A DNA stretch of 64,000 nt from Verrucomicrobia bacterium LW23. GTDB taxonomy: Bacteria > Verrucomicrobiota > Verrucomicrobiia > Methylacidiphilales > UBA1321. The stretch is taken from assembly GCA_003054695.1 (NCBI GenBank), contig QAZA01000056.1, forward strand, positions 434,001-498,000. Direction: 5' to 3'. The first letter of the stretch is position 1, and each line of letters starts with the position of its first letter. Shown here one piece after another: positions 17,647-26,145 of this stretch. The notes beneath the pieces were generated by a model, which searched no databases, had not been told where the DNA came from, and saw only the letters and a program-made list of their open reading frames with translations. The position numbers were made by a program, and so were the translations under genes.

Positions 17647-20600
17647 TTAGACGGCCTTGCCTATGAGATCCTCCACGGCGCTCACCAGTCCGGCGTCGTG
17701 AAAGCTGCTTTTGGGGAAGTAGTGGTCTGCCCCGGCGTCGAGCCCCTCGGCGCGGTCTTCGGGCCGATCCTTGTAGCTTACGATCATCACCGGCAGGCTC
17801 TTGAGACGAACATCCTCCTTGATTTTGCGCACAAGATCAATCCCCGTCATGCGCGGCATATCTACATCCGTCACAACAAGATCGTACTTGCTGGCCCGCA
17901 CCATGTTCCAGCCTTCCATGCCGTCCACGGCCACGTCTACGGAGTAGCCGTAATTCTCCAGCAGGCGCCGCTCCGCTTCGCGCACCGTTATGGAATCATC
18001 GACGACAAGCACGCGCGGCACGCGGCGGGTGGCCGGCGCCTCCGCCTGCTGAATGCGCCGCAGGCCACCGCCGGAAACCAGCGTATCGATTGACCTCACA
18101 AGGTCATCCACATCAAGCACTAACGCAATGCGGCCGTCCTCCATCACGCTGGCGCTGCTGATGTCCGGCACCTTGCCCAGGCGGGGATCCAGCGGCCGCA
18201 CCACCAGGTCGCGCGCGCCCAGAAACTCGTCGACGACCAGGCCGTAGCGGTTCATCCGGTCGCTCACCACCACCACGTTCACCTCGGCGGAGGGCTGCGG
18301 ATCAAGGGTGGAGGCAAGCTTCAAAATCTCCTGCGCGGAAACCAGGCCGACGTTGCCGTACTGATTGCAGCTCAAGTACATACGGCCTTCCAAGCTGTCC
18401 AGGTCGCTACGCGGCACACTGGCGGTTTTATCGATACGCGCCAGCGGCAGAGCGTACGGCTCGTCGGCCACCCGCACTATCAGCGCCTTGATGACAGAGC
18501 GGGTGATCGGCACGCTGATCTGGAACGTCGTACCCACATTCTCCCGGGCGTGCACGTTAACGGACCCACCGGCCGCCTGCACCACGTGCCGCACCACATC
18601 GAGACCCACGCCGCGCCCGGAGACATCCGTTACCCGCGTGGCCGTGGAGAAGCCGGGCAGGAAGAGAAATTCCATCACCTCCGCCTCGCTCAGCCGCCCC
18701 ACAACCTCCGCCGTTTCCAGCCCGCGCTCCACCACTTTCTGGCGCAGCTTATCGATGCAAATGCCGTGCCCATCGTCACTTAGCGTGACGACCAGCACGC
18801 CGCCGCGATGGCGCGCCTCCACGCGCAGCACCCCTTCCTCCGGCTTGCCCAGGGCGCGCCGCTCCTCGGGCGTCTCCAGGCCGTGATCCACCGCGTTGCG
18901 GATAAGGTGCGTTAGCGGTGCCTCCAGCTTTTCCAGAATCTCGCGGTCCACCTTGGTATCCTCGCCCATAATCTGCATGCGCACTTTCTTGCCCAACTGC
19001 CGCGATAGATCGCGCACCAGCCGGGGGAATCCGTGCGTGCCATCCGCAAAAGGCCGCATGCGGGAGGAAAGCACCGCCTGGTAGAGGCGATCCGCCGTGT
19101 TGCCAAAGCGATGCATGTACGAGTCGAACTCCTGCATCCACGCCGCAAGCGTCTCGCTGTTAGCGGAGAGAATGTGCGTAAGCTCCGTAAGCAAATAGCC
19201 CCGCGCCCCGCCCACCGCCGCGCCGTTACCTCCGCCGCTTGTTGTTGTTGTGGTTGTGGAGGATACCGATGTGCCTGCGATAGCGCCGCCCCCGGGTAAA
19301 ATGGTAGGCAAAAACGGTAGCGGCACGCCCGACTGCGCGTCGGCACGCAGCCCGGAGAGACCGGCCAGAACGCTGTGCTCATGCGCACTCATCGGCGCCA
19401 CGCCGCCGGTGCCGGCCATCGCGTTCAGCTCGCCGGGGGTAAGCCCCATGCGCACCCCCTCGCCGGTGATGGCGCCGGACTGCATCCGCGCCAGCACGCC
19501 GCCCAGCTTGTTTTGCTCCTGCCGAAACGCCGTTAGCCGCAGCGCCAGCGCCTCCATCTGCCGCGAGCCCACTAAAACCTCCGCCGCCAGCCCCGTAAGG
19601 CTGGAAAGCAGCTCCGCGGAAATACGAACGGTCGCCTCGTTGCGCGGGGCCATCGCGGCGGCCACCTCGCGCGTGTGCGACTCCTTCGCGTCGTCGGGCA
19701 GCTTGCTCAGATGCCTCGGCGAGGCCTCCGGGCGCGGCTTTGCGGGAGCGGCAGTTGCAGCCGGTGTCACTGATGCAACCGGGGCGACAGCAGCTTCCGA
19801 AGCTGTTGTATCCAGGGAACTTGTGGCAGGAGCCGCCGATGCCGAACGCAGCCGCACGGCAACCTCTTGCATGGCCTCGCGATTGCGCTCAAGCCACTCC
19901 GCCAGTCCATCGTTGGGAGAGGCCGCGGCCTCATGAAAGAAACGCACAGCCACATCCAGCAGCGACGAACGTTGCGTGGCCAGATCCTGTCCGGAAGCCC
20001 GCCAGCGCGACAAGCTGTGCTCCATAGCGGACGCAAGCTCCTGGATCTCAACGCATTCCACAATCTGCGCGCACGACTTTGCCGCCTGGCATGCCTGAAT
20101 CATCTCCTGCTGCAGCGCCATGTCGCGCCGCGCCGCCCCCTTATCCACCGCATGCAACGCATCGTGCGTCTCATCCGCCGCGCGAAGGCACTCCTCTATC
20201 ACGGCCGCCTGCCGGGCCAGCTCCTCACGAAACAAGCCGAGAAACGAGAGCTCCCCCTTTTCCAGCGCCGCGTCGTCGACGGAAGTGTGCGGAGCGGCAG
20301 CAGCCCCATGCCCCGGCGGCAGCGGCTGTACAAAGCCCGCCGCTCCGCTCGCAACGTGTTTCTCCGCAACTACTTCCGACTTCGGTGCTGGCTCATCCGC
20401 CCGCTGCCTGGCCAGCGCACGCTCGCTCAGGGCGGATGCTGCGGCGTCGCTCTCCAGCAGTCCGCAAAGGCGGGCCTCCAGCACGGCCACCTCGCCTCGA
20501 ACGCTCGCCTTCCAGCTGTCCACCTCGTGCTCCTGCAGCGTGCGCAGGCGAGTAAGGAAATCGACGGCCGTCAACAGGTCGTCCACCTGCGGGGCGCCCA

Positions 20601-20865
20601 GCGCCACCCGGCCCTGTTGCGCGGCCACAAAAACATCCTCCATCATGTGGGCCACGCGCTCGGCAGGCTCCAGCGCCACAATGCGCGCGGCGCCTTTTAT
20701 AGAGTGGGCGGCGCGCATCAGCTCCGCCAGCAGCGCGTCCGGGTCGGCGGTCGTCTCCAGCGCCACCAGCCCGTTGCTCAGCGCCTGCGTCTGCCCTTCC
20801 GCCTCGGCACGAAACAGCTCCAGCATCGAGAAGCCGCCCGAATCCATGAGATCGTCGCCGGACAT
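17647..20865 (-). CDS. CheA-type hybrid histidine kinase with C-terminal receiver, WspE-like
   Basis: 1072 residues. Order: Hpt domain with phospho-His in AAHSIKGAAR (His54); a second Hpt-like helical region (~205-320) in which the matching segment reads ACQAAKSCAQIVE, Gln replacing His; low-complexity linker (~345-390); dimerisation region; kinase core with HLIRNAVDHG (N), DDGHGI (G1), FLFLPGFST (F) and GRGVGLDVV (G2); CheW-like domain; and a receiver with LVVTDVDMPRM and the lysine in FPKSS. This matches the CheA-REC hybrid of the Wsp/ACF class of chemosensory systems. The own receiver can act as a phosphate sink. Followed by cheB and the phosphatase regulator. Confidence 0.93.
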   Translation of the reverse strand: MSGDDLMDSGGFSMLELFRAEAEGQTQALSNGLVALETTADPDALLAELMRAAHSIKGAARIVALEPAERVAHMMEDVFVAAQQGRVALGAPQVDDLLTAVDFLTRLRTLQEHEVDSWKASVRGEVAVLEARLCGLLESDAAASALSERALARQRADEPAPKSEVVAEKHVASGAAGFVQPLPPGHGAAAAPHTSVDDAALEKGELSFLGLFREELARQAAVIEECLRAADETHDALHAVDKGAARRDMALQQEMIQACQAAKSCAQIVECVEIQELASAMEHSLSRWRASGQDLATQRSSLLDVAVRFFHEAAASPNDGLAEWLERNREAMQEVAVRLRSASAAPATSSLDTTASEAAVAPVASVTPAATAAPAKPRPEASPRHLSKLPDDAKESHTREVAAAMAPRNEATVRISAELLSSLTGLAAEVLVGSRQMEALALRLTAFRQEQNKLGGVLARMQSGAITGEGVRMGLTPGELNAMAGTGGVAPMSAHEHSVLAGLSGLRADAQSGVPLPFLPTILPGGGAIAGTSVSSTTTTTTSGGGNGAAVGGARGYLLTELTHILSANSETLAAWMQEFDSYMHRFGNTADRLYQAVLSSRMRPFADGTHGFPRLVRDLSRQLGKKVRMQIMGEDTKVDREILEKLEAPLTHLIRNAVDHGLETPEERRALGKPEEGVLRVEARHRGGVLVVTLSDDGHGICIDKLRQKVVERGLETAEVVGRLSEAEVMEFLFLPGFSTATRVTDVSGRGVGLDVVRHVVQAAGGSVNVHARENVGTTFQISVPITRSVIKALIVRVADEPYALPLARIDKTASVPRSDLDSLEGRMYLSCNQYGNVGLVSAQEILKLASTLDPQPSAEVNVVVVSDRMNRYGLVVDEFLGARDLVVRPLDPRLGKVPDISSASVMEDGRIALVLDVDDLVRSIDTLVSGGGLRRIQQAEAPATRRVPRVLVVDDSITVREAERRLLENYGYSVDVAVDGMEGWNMVRASKYDLVVTDVDMPRMTGIDLVRKIKEDVRLKSLPVMIVSYKDRPEDRAEGLDAGADHYFPKSSFHDAGLVSAVEDLIGKAV

Positions 20866-20951
20866 GTAGCGTGGTGGAAGGAGTTAGAGGAAAAGAAAAA
20901 AGTTAGAGAAATCGCAACGCAACGCTTTGCATAGCAAAAACTTACCGCACG

Positions 20952-21701
20952 TTACATGTGATTCTTGCGCAAATAATAGAACACAAGGTCATCATCCAGC
21001 AACGCGGCCGATTGCCCTCCGTGCGTAAACACGCCGCGGCTGAATGTTGTGTGCGACTTGGCCACCGTAACCGGCACAGGCTTAAGGTCTTCCGCCTCGT
21101 CCAGCTCCGTAACGCCATAAAATTCGTCCACAGGGAAAACCCAGGTGGCCCCCTCCTTGCTTGCGACAGCCAGGCGCTTATACACGGTGTCGCTCAACTT
21201 GACGCGTCGCTCATCCACCGGCGCCTCGTCAATGCCTAGCAGGCGCGCCATGGAGAAGCAGATCTGCACCTCCCCGCGCACATTCACCAGGCCCAGCAGC
21301 ACCTCCGACGTGCGATGCGGCACGCGGCGCACCTCCGTGCGGTCCATCGCCTCGCGAAACACCTTGGCGCACATGCCCAGCCACTCGCCGCCCAGGCGAA
21401 ACAGCATGACTTGACGCAACTTCCTTATCCGCTGCACTTTAGGCTCGGAAAGCAGCGTCATCCACTGCAACATGTAGCCCTCCGGCGCGGGCCGGTCCAG
21501 CAACTCACGCCCCGCCCTCGCATACACGGGGCAATTGCGACAGTGCGTCATTACCTCCAGCTGGGGGCAGGTCGCATCGCCCTCGGCGCCGATAGAACTC
21601 CAGCAAAAAGGCGGCGGCACAAACTCTTCAGCCCCAGCGCCTTGCAACACCGCGCCTTCCCGGGCTGAATGTGTGGAGGTGCCGCTTTCGCTCTCGCTCA
21701 T
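20952..21701 (-). CDS. CheW-like coupling protein, WspD-like, with a four-cysteine N-terminus
   Basis: 249 residues from ATG 21701 (in-frame extension to 21785 is not homologous). Residues 33-57 carry CW..IG..GD..CP, then HCRNCPVYARAG and LLDRPAPEGY, the hallmark of WspD-type coupling proteins; the four cysteines (C33, C45, C54, C57) follow C-X11-C-X8-C-X2-C and could hold a metal or Fe-S centre. A CheW domain follows (~95-245): VMLFRLGGEWLGM, VPHRTSEVLLGLVNVRGEV, WVFPVDEFYGV. It links receptors to the CheA immediately downstream (86 bases). A pseudopilin gene lies 84 bases upstream on the same strand. Confidence 0.88.
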   Translation of the reverse strand: MSESESGTSTHSAREGAVLQGAGAEEFVPPPFCWSSIGAEGDATCPQLEVMTHCRNCPVYARAGRELLDRPAPEGYMLQWMTLLSEPKVQRIRKLRQVMLFRLGGEWLGMCAKVFREAMDRTEVRRVPHRTSEVLLGLVNVRGEVQICFSMARLLGIDEAPVDERRVKLSDTVYKRLAVASKEGATWVFPVDEFYGVTELDEAEDLKPVPVTVAKSHTTFSRGVFTHGGQSAALLDDDLVFYYLRKNHM

Positions 21702-21785
21702 GCCCGCACTATACACGCAAACGCCCGCGTGGGCAGGAGAAAAGCGCGGGGAGCTTGCATGCCGTCCGTCAGGTAGTGACGACAA

Positions 21786-22283
21786 TCACTGCCCCTGCCA
21801 CAGGCTGGCGGGGCTTTGCGATGTTACGGTAAACGTGCGCACAAACTCCCGCGAGGCAGCGCCTAACTGCTTGATAACCACGGTGTTAAGCTTCTTGGCC
21901 GCAAGGCCCTTTGTCGCGTCGTCCACCACCGGGGTCGCCTCAATCGTCACCTCGTACATCGCGTCGGTCGCCGCCGTCACCCGGTCGCCGGCGGCCGAAA
22001 AGAAATAAGGCGCAGCCTCGCGATTTTGCACTAACGCGTTGACCTGCTGCATGATATGCGCGCTGGTAGAGCTGCGGATGGAATCCTGAGCGGCTCCCAT
22101 GCCGACGCTGAGCAAACCCATAACGGGCAGCATGGCAAACGACACAATGCTAATAGACATAACGACTTCCACAAGCGAGAAGCCCGCCTTTGCCGCCCGA
22201 CCGCGCAGGCCGGTGCGCGTGGTTGCGTTGCGCTGCGTAAGGAGCCCGTGGACTCCGGCTTGGAAGAGGTCGTTCAGCGTCAT
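21786..22283 (-). CDS. Pseudopilin, Verru_Chthon cassette protein B-like (stand-alone)
   Basis: 165 residues. A basic leader ends at AKAG and is followed by the prepilin cleavage/methylation motif FSLVEVVMSISIVSF with Glu at +5 and a hydrophobic helix to about residue 60; a short periplasmic globular part follows. Such proteins are cut by a prepilin peptidase and polymerise in type IV pili or type II secretion pseudopili. The segment after the helix (GLLSVGMGAAQDSIRSSTSAH) parallels the B protein of the cassette at 54.8-55.3 kb. No A, C or D partner is adjacent; neighbours are a secreted glycosidase upstream (78 bases) and WspD-like cheW downstream (84 bases). Confidence 0.82.
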   Translation of the reverse strand: MTLNDLFQAGVHGLLTQRNATTRTGLRGRAAKAGFSLVEVVMSISIVSFAMLPVMGLLSVGMGAAQDSIRSSTSAHIMQQVNALVQNREAAPYFFSAAGDRVTAATDAMYEVTIEATPVVDDATKGLAAKKLNTVVIKQLGAASREFVRTFTVTSQSPASLWQGQ

Positions 22284-22328
22284 GGCATTAATTTGCAGCT
22301 AAAGCCTCTCGCACACAACAGCGGCTGC

Positions 22329-22358
22329 GCGGGACCTGTCCCACAGCGCATGTCCCGC
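22329..22358 (-). terminator. Hairpin between glycosidase and pseudopilin genes
   Basis: GCGGGAC (22329-22335) pairs with GTCCCGC (22352-22358) just after the glycosidase stop codon. There is no T-run after it, so it is at best a weak or attenuating terminator and may let transcription continue into the pseudopilin and chemosensory genes. Confidence 0.3.
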
Positions 22359-22361
22359 CCC

Positions 22362-25300
22362 CTATTTCGCAATCGGGGCCGTAGGAATATGGTCCATATC
22401 GACAGCCTCGTCAGGATTCTGAGGGATTTCCTGCACCGGCGGCGCGGTTACCGGCAACGCGGCACGGGGTTGCTGATTGGCGACAAACACCAGCTCGTAA
22501 GCCAGCGTCGTTTTGTCCCATAGCGTTGTGGCCGTGTCATTTACAGTGGAGGCGCGCAAGCGCAGGTCGCCCGGCTCCGCGCCCTGGCCCAGCACAAGGT
22601 CCTCCTTGCGCAGTCCCGTGGCGTCCACGGCGTAAGCGCGCCAAACCCCATCGCCGCGCAGGCGCAAATCGATGTCCGCCGTGCCGCGCCGCACGAGGTG
22701 GGGCAAGCGTCCGGTGTCGTCGAGGCGGCGGAGATCTTCGTCGGCAAAGCTCATGCCGGTATTCATGCTGTTGGTAAGGTGGACGACGAGGAGGCGCTGG
22801 CTGAACTCAAGCGGAGCCCCATCCACCGATGTAACTACCACGGAGCCAAAGACTTCGCCGTTTCGCACCGTCACCCGCTGCCCGCGCAAAACCTGTCCGG
22901 AGTGCACGACAAACCCCTCCGTCAGGGGGGTTGCGACGCGGAAGGCACCGGTATGGCCGGTCAGCTCAATCTCGCCGGTCTCGCTGACAAATCGCCGTGT
23001 GGCCGTATCGATCCGTGCCGGCTCCTTAAGTCTCTCCTGCACAACGCGTTCCACTAGTGTGGAGCCGCTCGTGTAGATACCGTTTCCGTCTTCCGGAGCC
23101 TCGCTTTCGGCGTCCCCGGACGGATTGGAAACGATGGCGACGACCCGATTCTTTCTGAGCATGGCCTTCAGCTGCTTCCCCTTGCCGTCCAACATGTTAA
23201 GGCCGCCGGAGATATCTTCGCGCACCACGCCGATGGTTTCGCCGGGCAAGAATTCCTCCGCGCTTTGCCACATGGCGCCGATGCGCGTGATCAGGCCCAG
23301 GTGCGTGAAGTCGGCGGGGAAGGCCGGCCAGCGCCCTTTCTCGCGGCCCAGCGCGCCGGGTCCGTCCGCGGCAAAGACGACGGAGCTGGGGGCCGGCATA
23401 ACGTCTCCGCGCCTAAACATCAGGGCGCCAACGCGATCCGCAAGTAGGCTGATCGGGTCGGTAACAATCGAGAAGCCCGCGGCGGCGGCCGGAGTAAACA
23501 TGTTGGCGGCATCCGAGGAGTACTCGAAGTTATACATCGCGTCCCAATCCTGAAGCCCGGCATATGCAGGCATCAGCATCATGCCCTGGGCACGGAACTT
23601 GTTGGGCTGCACGTAGTTAAACTCGGTGCAAGTGAAGGGTTTACCTAAAATGCGGCTGGCAAACATGCTGCGCGGCACGTTGGCGAGAAGCTTTACCGCA
23701 TCCCCCTGCCGGAAGGTGTAGGGTAGCGCCCACGGATTTTTGGGGAAGCTGGGGTGATCCTGGTACGCGTGATCATCCACGTAGTCATATCTCTCGCGCA
23801 GAGGCACTTGCGTTATGTTGCAGCCAAAATTGGTGCCGGTGATCAGCGCCTGCACGCCAAGGCTCTTCAGGTAGTCGCGCATCCGCGTATCGCTTTCCTG
23901 CTGTTTAACTTGCAGAAAAAGATTCAGCTCTTCCTCCGGCGTCATCTTCGGCAGCCGCGGGTTGGCCTCCTTCCAGGCGGGCAGCAGCTTTTCGTAGGCG
24001 GCAAGCATCGGCTCGCGCTCGGACTGCATGGTGATGGTATCCTCGTTGACGGGGCAGATGCCGATAAGGGCAGGGTCTTCGGCCCAAGTCATGCCGGTAT
24101 ACGGATTCCGGTGCGACAGAAGCCTTTTTGCGAATTTACACCAGGATTCATGTGCTTTTGCGGAGATGGGCAGGATCCACTTGAACCAGGCACGGCGATC
24201 GGTGATTTCCGGGTCGTCCGAGCCATGACCGAAGCTTTTGAACTCTTCGTCACTAAAGGTGCGGAACGTATAGAGGTCGATATTGATGTAAATGCCCCGC
24301 TTTTTCAGCGCCGCAAACAGGTAGTCCAGCCGGTCCAGCTTGTTGGCGTCCACCTCCCAGGACGGGTTGCCGGGTCGGATTAACTCTCCGTCAAAGTGAT
24401 GAAAACGCACCGCGTTGTAGCCACTGCGCTTCAGCCTCTCCGCCAGCGCGTCAGCTTCCTTGCGATCGAGGTAATTGGCTGTAAAGCAAAGGTTTACACC
24501 CCAAAAGCGGACGCGGTTGCCGGGGCGCCCGCGAAACTCGAAATGCCCGTCCGAAGTTGCCACAATCGGGCCGAATTTTCCCGCCGGCGCCTCGGTCAGT
24601 GAGGAGAAATCGAAGACGCTTCCCGGCAGGATATCGATGGCGTGCTGGTGCGGCACCCAGTCGCCATTGGCGCCCACGTGCACGGGCATGGAGAGGGTGC
24701 GGATCTCCTCGGCGGAGGTGCTGAGGGCGGCGATCATCCACGCCGCCTGGCCGGAGCCCTCCAGCGTGAAATCCAGAACGGGCTTTTTGGAGAGCGTGAA
24801 GCGGGATACGTAGAGGCCGACGATTGCGCTGCCGTTCTCGCCGGCCCAGCCGACCCTTGCGTTTTCTTTGGAATCCAGCTTCCACCAGTCACTTACGTCG
24901 CGCCCGGCAATAACGGGGAAGGCTTCGCCCGAGCCATCGGCATAGCGCACGCGCACTGTTCCCACAGGCATGCCGTTGGGGGGGCTTCCGGCGGTGGCGT
25001 GGAGCAGGTAGAGGTATCCGGAGGGGGCGGTCGCTCGCGTTGTAACCGTCACGCTGCGAGGTAGTTCCGACTGCTCGGCGCGCCCGAGAACCACGGCGCC
25101 ATTGCCTCCGTTGGCGGTGGCGTCCAGTATCTCGAAATCGACGCCGGCGGCTGTCAGGGGCCCGGGCTTCAGGGGCGACATATCATTGTCGGGGCCCTGA
25201 TCCGTCCAGCCGCCGCTGCGGTCGCCCGCAAGATCGTCGCGAAAGCCCCGGTTGGCCGCGGCCTTGAGCGAGACGGGCTGGCTGCCGTTAAAGATGCGTC

Positions 25301-25973
25301 GAACCGTAGCTGTAAGCCCCGCTTTGGTAAGCACTTCCGCAGCGGGAAAGAACTGGAGCCGCACCGTAAAGTGGGTCCCTTCGAACTTGCGCTCGTCCTG
25401 AATCAGTACACTGAACGCCGTGCCGGGGTCGGCGGTGATGATGACGTCGCAGCGCCGACCGGGCAGGCGCAGTGTACGCACTCGCGGGGCTTCGGCCAGG
25501 ACCAGGTCGCGGAACTCGGCCGGGAGGCGGACGGCATCGGCGTCCAGCATAACGGCTTGTCCCACACCAAGTTGCAGGGGAATCTCCAGGCTGAGGCCCA
25601 GGGCGCGGGTGGGGATGCCGCGGGCGTGGGTTACCAGGTAGTTAACGCGCAACCCGTTGTCGTCCAAGCGCTTAAGGCGCTGCGCCAACTGCAGGGGCTC
25701 GGCTCCCCCAGCTACGGGAAGTTTGCCTTGCGTCTCCCATACGTCGCCACCGGTACCACGGGGGAAGCCGGGCGCGGCTTGCAGTGCGGCCTGGTCCACG
25801 CCTTTCCAGTGACTATCGAAGTGTTTGATGTGGAAGAAGATATCGCCCAAGCGAAAAGAGCCGGATTCGTCGCTTTCAAATCCTGTCACACGCAGCTTAT
25901 CGGCTGAGCTGCATGTGGCTACCGCGGTGATCCACAAGGCTATCCAGTACGTCAGAAGGCGCGAGGCGCACAT
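22362..25973 (-). CDS. Secreted GH-A clan glycosidase (cellulase/GH5-like) with beta-sandwich modules
   Basis: 1203 residues from ATG 25973, which gives the signal peptide MCASRLLTYWIALWITAVAT. Residues ~30-480 look like beta-sandwich modules; a (beta/alpha)8 catalytic part begins near NRVRFWGVNLCFTANYLDR (~500), with the Asn-Glu acid/base in ICPVNEDT (E644) and the nucleophile in FTCTEFNYV (E784), 140 residues apart as in clan GH-A. A C-terminal beta region follows (~850-1203). Substrate cannot be read from sequence; beta-mannan, cellulose or other beta-glycans are possible. It heads a minus-strand run with a pseudopilin and a Wsp-like chemosensory set, and is divergent from gpmI. Confidence 0.8.
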   Translation of the reverse strand: MCASRLLTYWIALWITAVATCSSADKLRVTGFESDESGSFRLGDIFFHIKHFDSHWKGVDQAALQAAPGFPRGTGGDVWETQGKLPVAGGAEPLQLAQRLKRLDDNGLRVNYLVTHARGIPTRALGLSLEIPLQLGVGQAVMLDADAVRLPAEFRDLVLAEAPRVRTLRLPGRRCDVIITADPGTAFSVLIQDERKFEGTHFTVRLQFFPAAEVLTKAGLTATVRRIFNGSQPVSLKAAANRGFRDDLAGDRSGGWTDQGPDNDMSPLKPGPLTAAGVDFEILDATANGGNGAVVLGRAEQSELPRSVTVTTRATAPSGYLYLLHATAGSPPNGMPVGTVRVRYADGSGEAFPVIAGRDVSDWWKLDSKENARVGWAGENGSAIVGLYVSRFTLSKKPVLDFTLEGSGQAAWMIAALSTSAEEIRTLSMPVHVGANGDWVPHQHAIDILPGSVFDFSSLTEAPAGKFGPIVATSDGHFEFRGRPGNRVRFWGVNLCFTANYLDRKEADALAERLKRSGYNAVRFHHFDGELIRPGNPSWEVDANKLDRLDYLFAALKKRGIYINIDLYTFRTFSDEEFKSFGHGSDDPEITDRRAWFKWILPISAKAHESWCKFAKRLLSHRNPYTGMTWAEDPALIGICPVNEDTITMQSEREPMLAAYEKLLPAWKEANPRLPKMTPEEELNLFLQVKQQESDTRMRDYLKSLGVQALITGTNFGCNITQVPLRERYDYVDDHAYQDHPSFPKNPWALPYTFRQGDAVKLLANVPRSMFASRILGKPFTCTEFNYVQPNKFRAQGMMLMPAYAGLQDWDAMYNFEYSSDAANMFTPAAAAGFSIVTDPISLLADRVGALMFRRGDVMPAPSSVVFAADGPGALGREKGRWPAFPADFTHLGLITRIGAMWQSAEEFLPGETIGVVREDISGGLNMLDGKGKQLKAMLRKNRVVAIVSNPSGDAESEAPEDGNGIYTSGSTLVERVVQERLKEPARIDTATRRFVSETGEIELTGHTGAFRVATPLTEGFVVHSGQVLRGQRVTVRNGEVFGSVVVTSVDGAPLEFSQRLLVVHLTNSMNTGMSFADEDLRRLDDTGRLPHLVRRGTADIDLRLRGDGVWRAYAVDATGLRKEDLVLGQGAEPGDLRLRASTVNDTATTLWDKTTLAYELVFVANQQPRAALPVTAPPVQEIPQNPDEAVDMDHIPTAPIAK

Positions 25974-26145
25974 GTGAACATAATGGGTGGATTTAGTGGA
26001 AAGGAAAAGGAAATATCTCGCCTTAGTGCAGACCATTTTCTTTATAACATCTGTACAATAAGCCAGGTGAATCGCACGATTTCCGGAGCGCATCTGCATC
26101 GGGAAGCGCTTGCCAAGGCGTGGGCGCTTGGCCATAACGTTGGGT

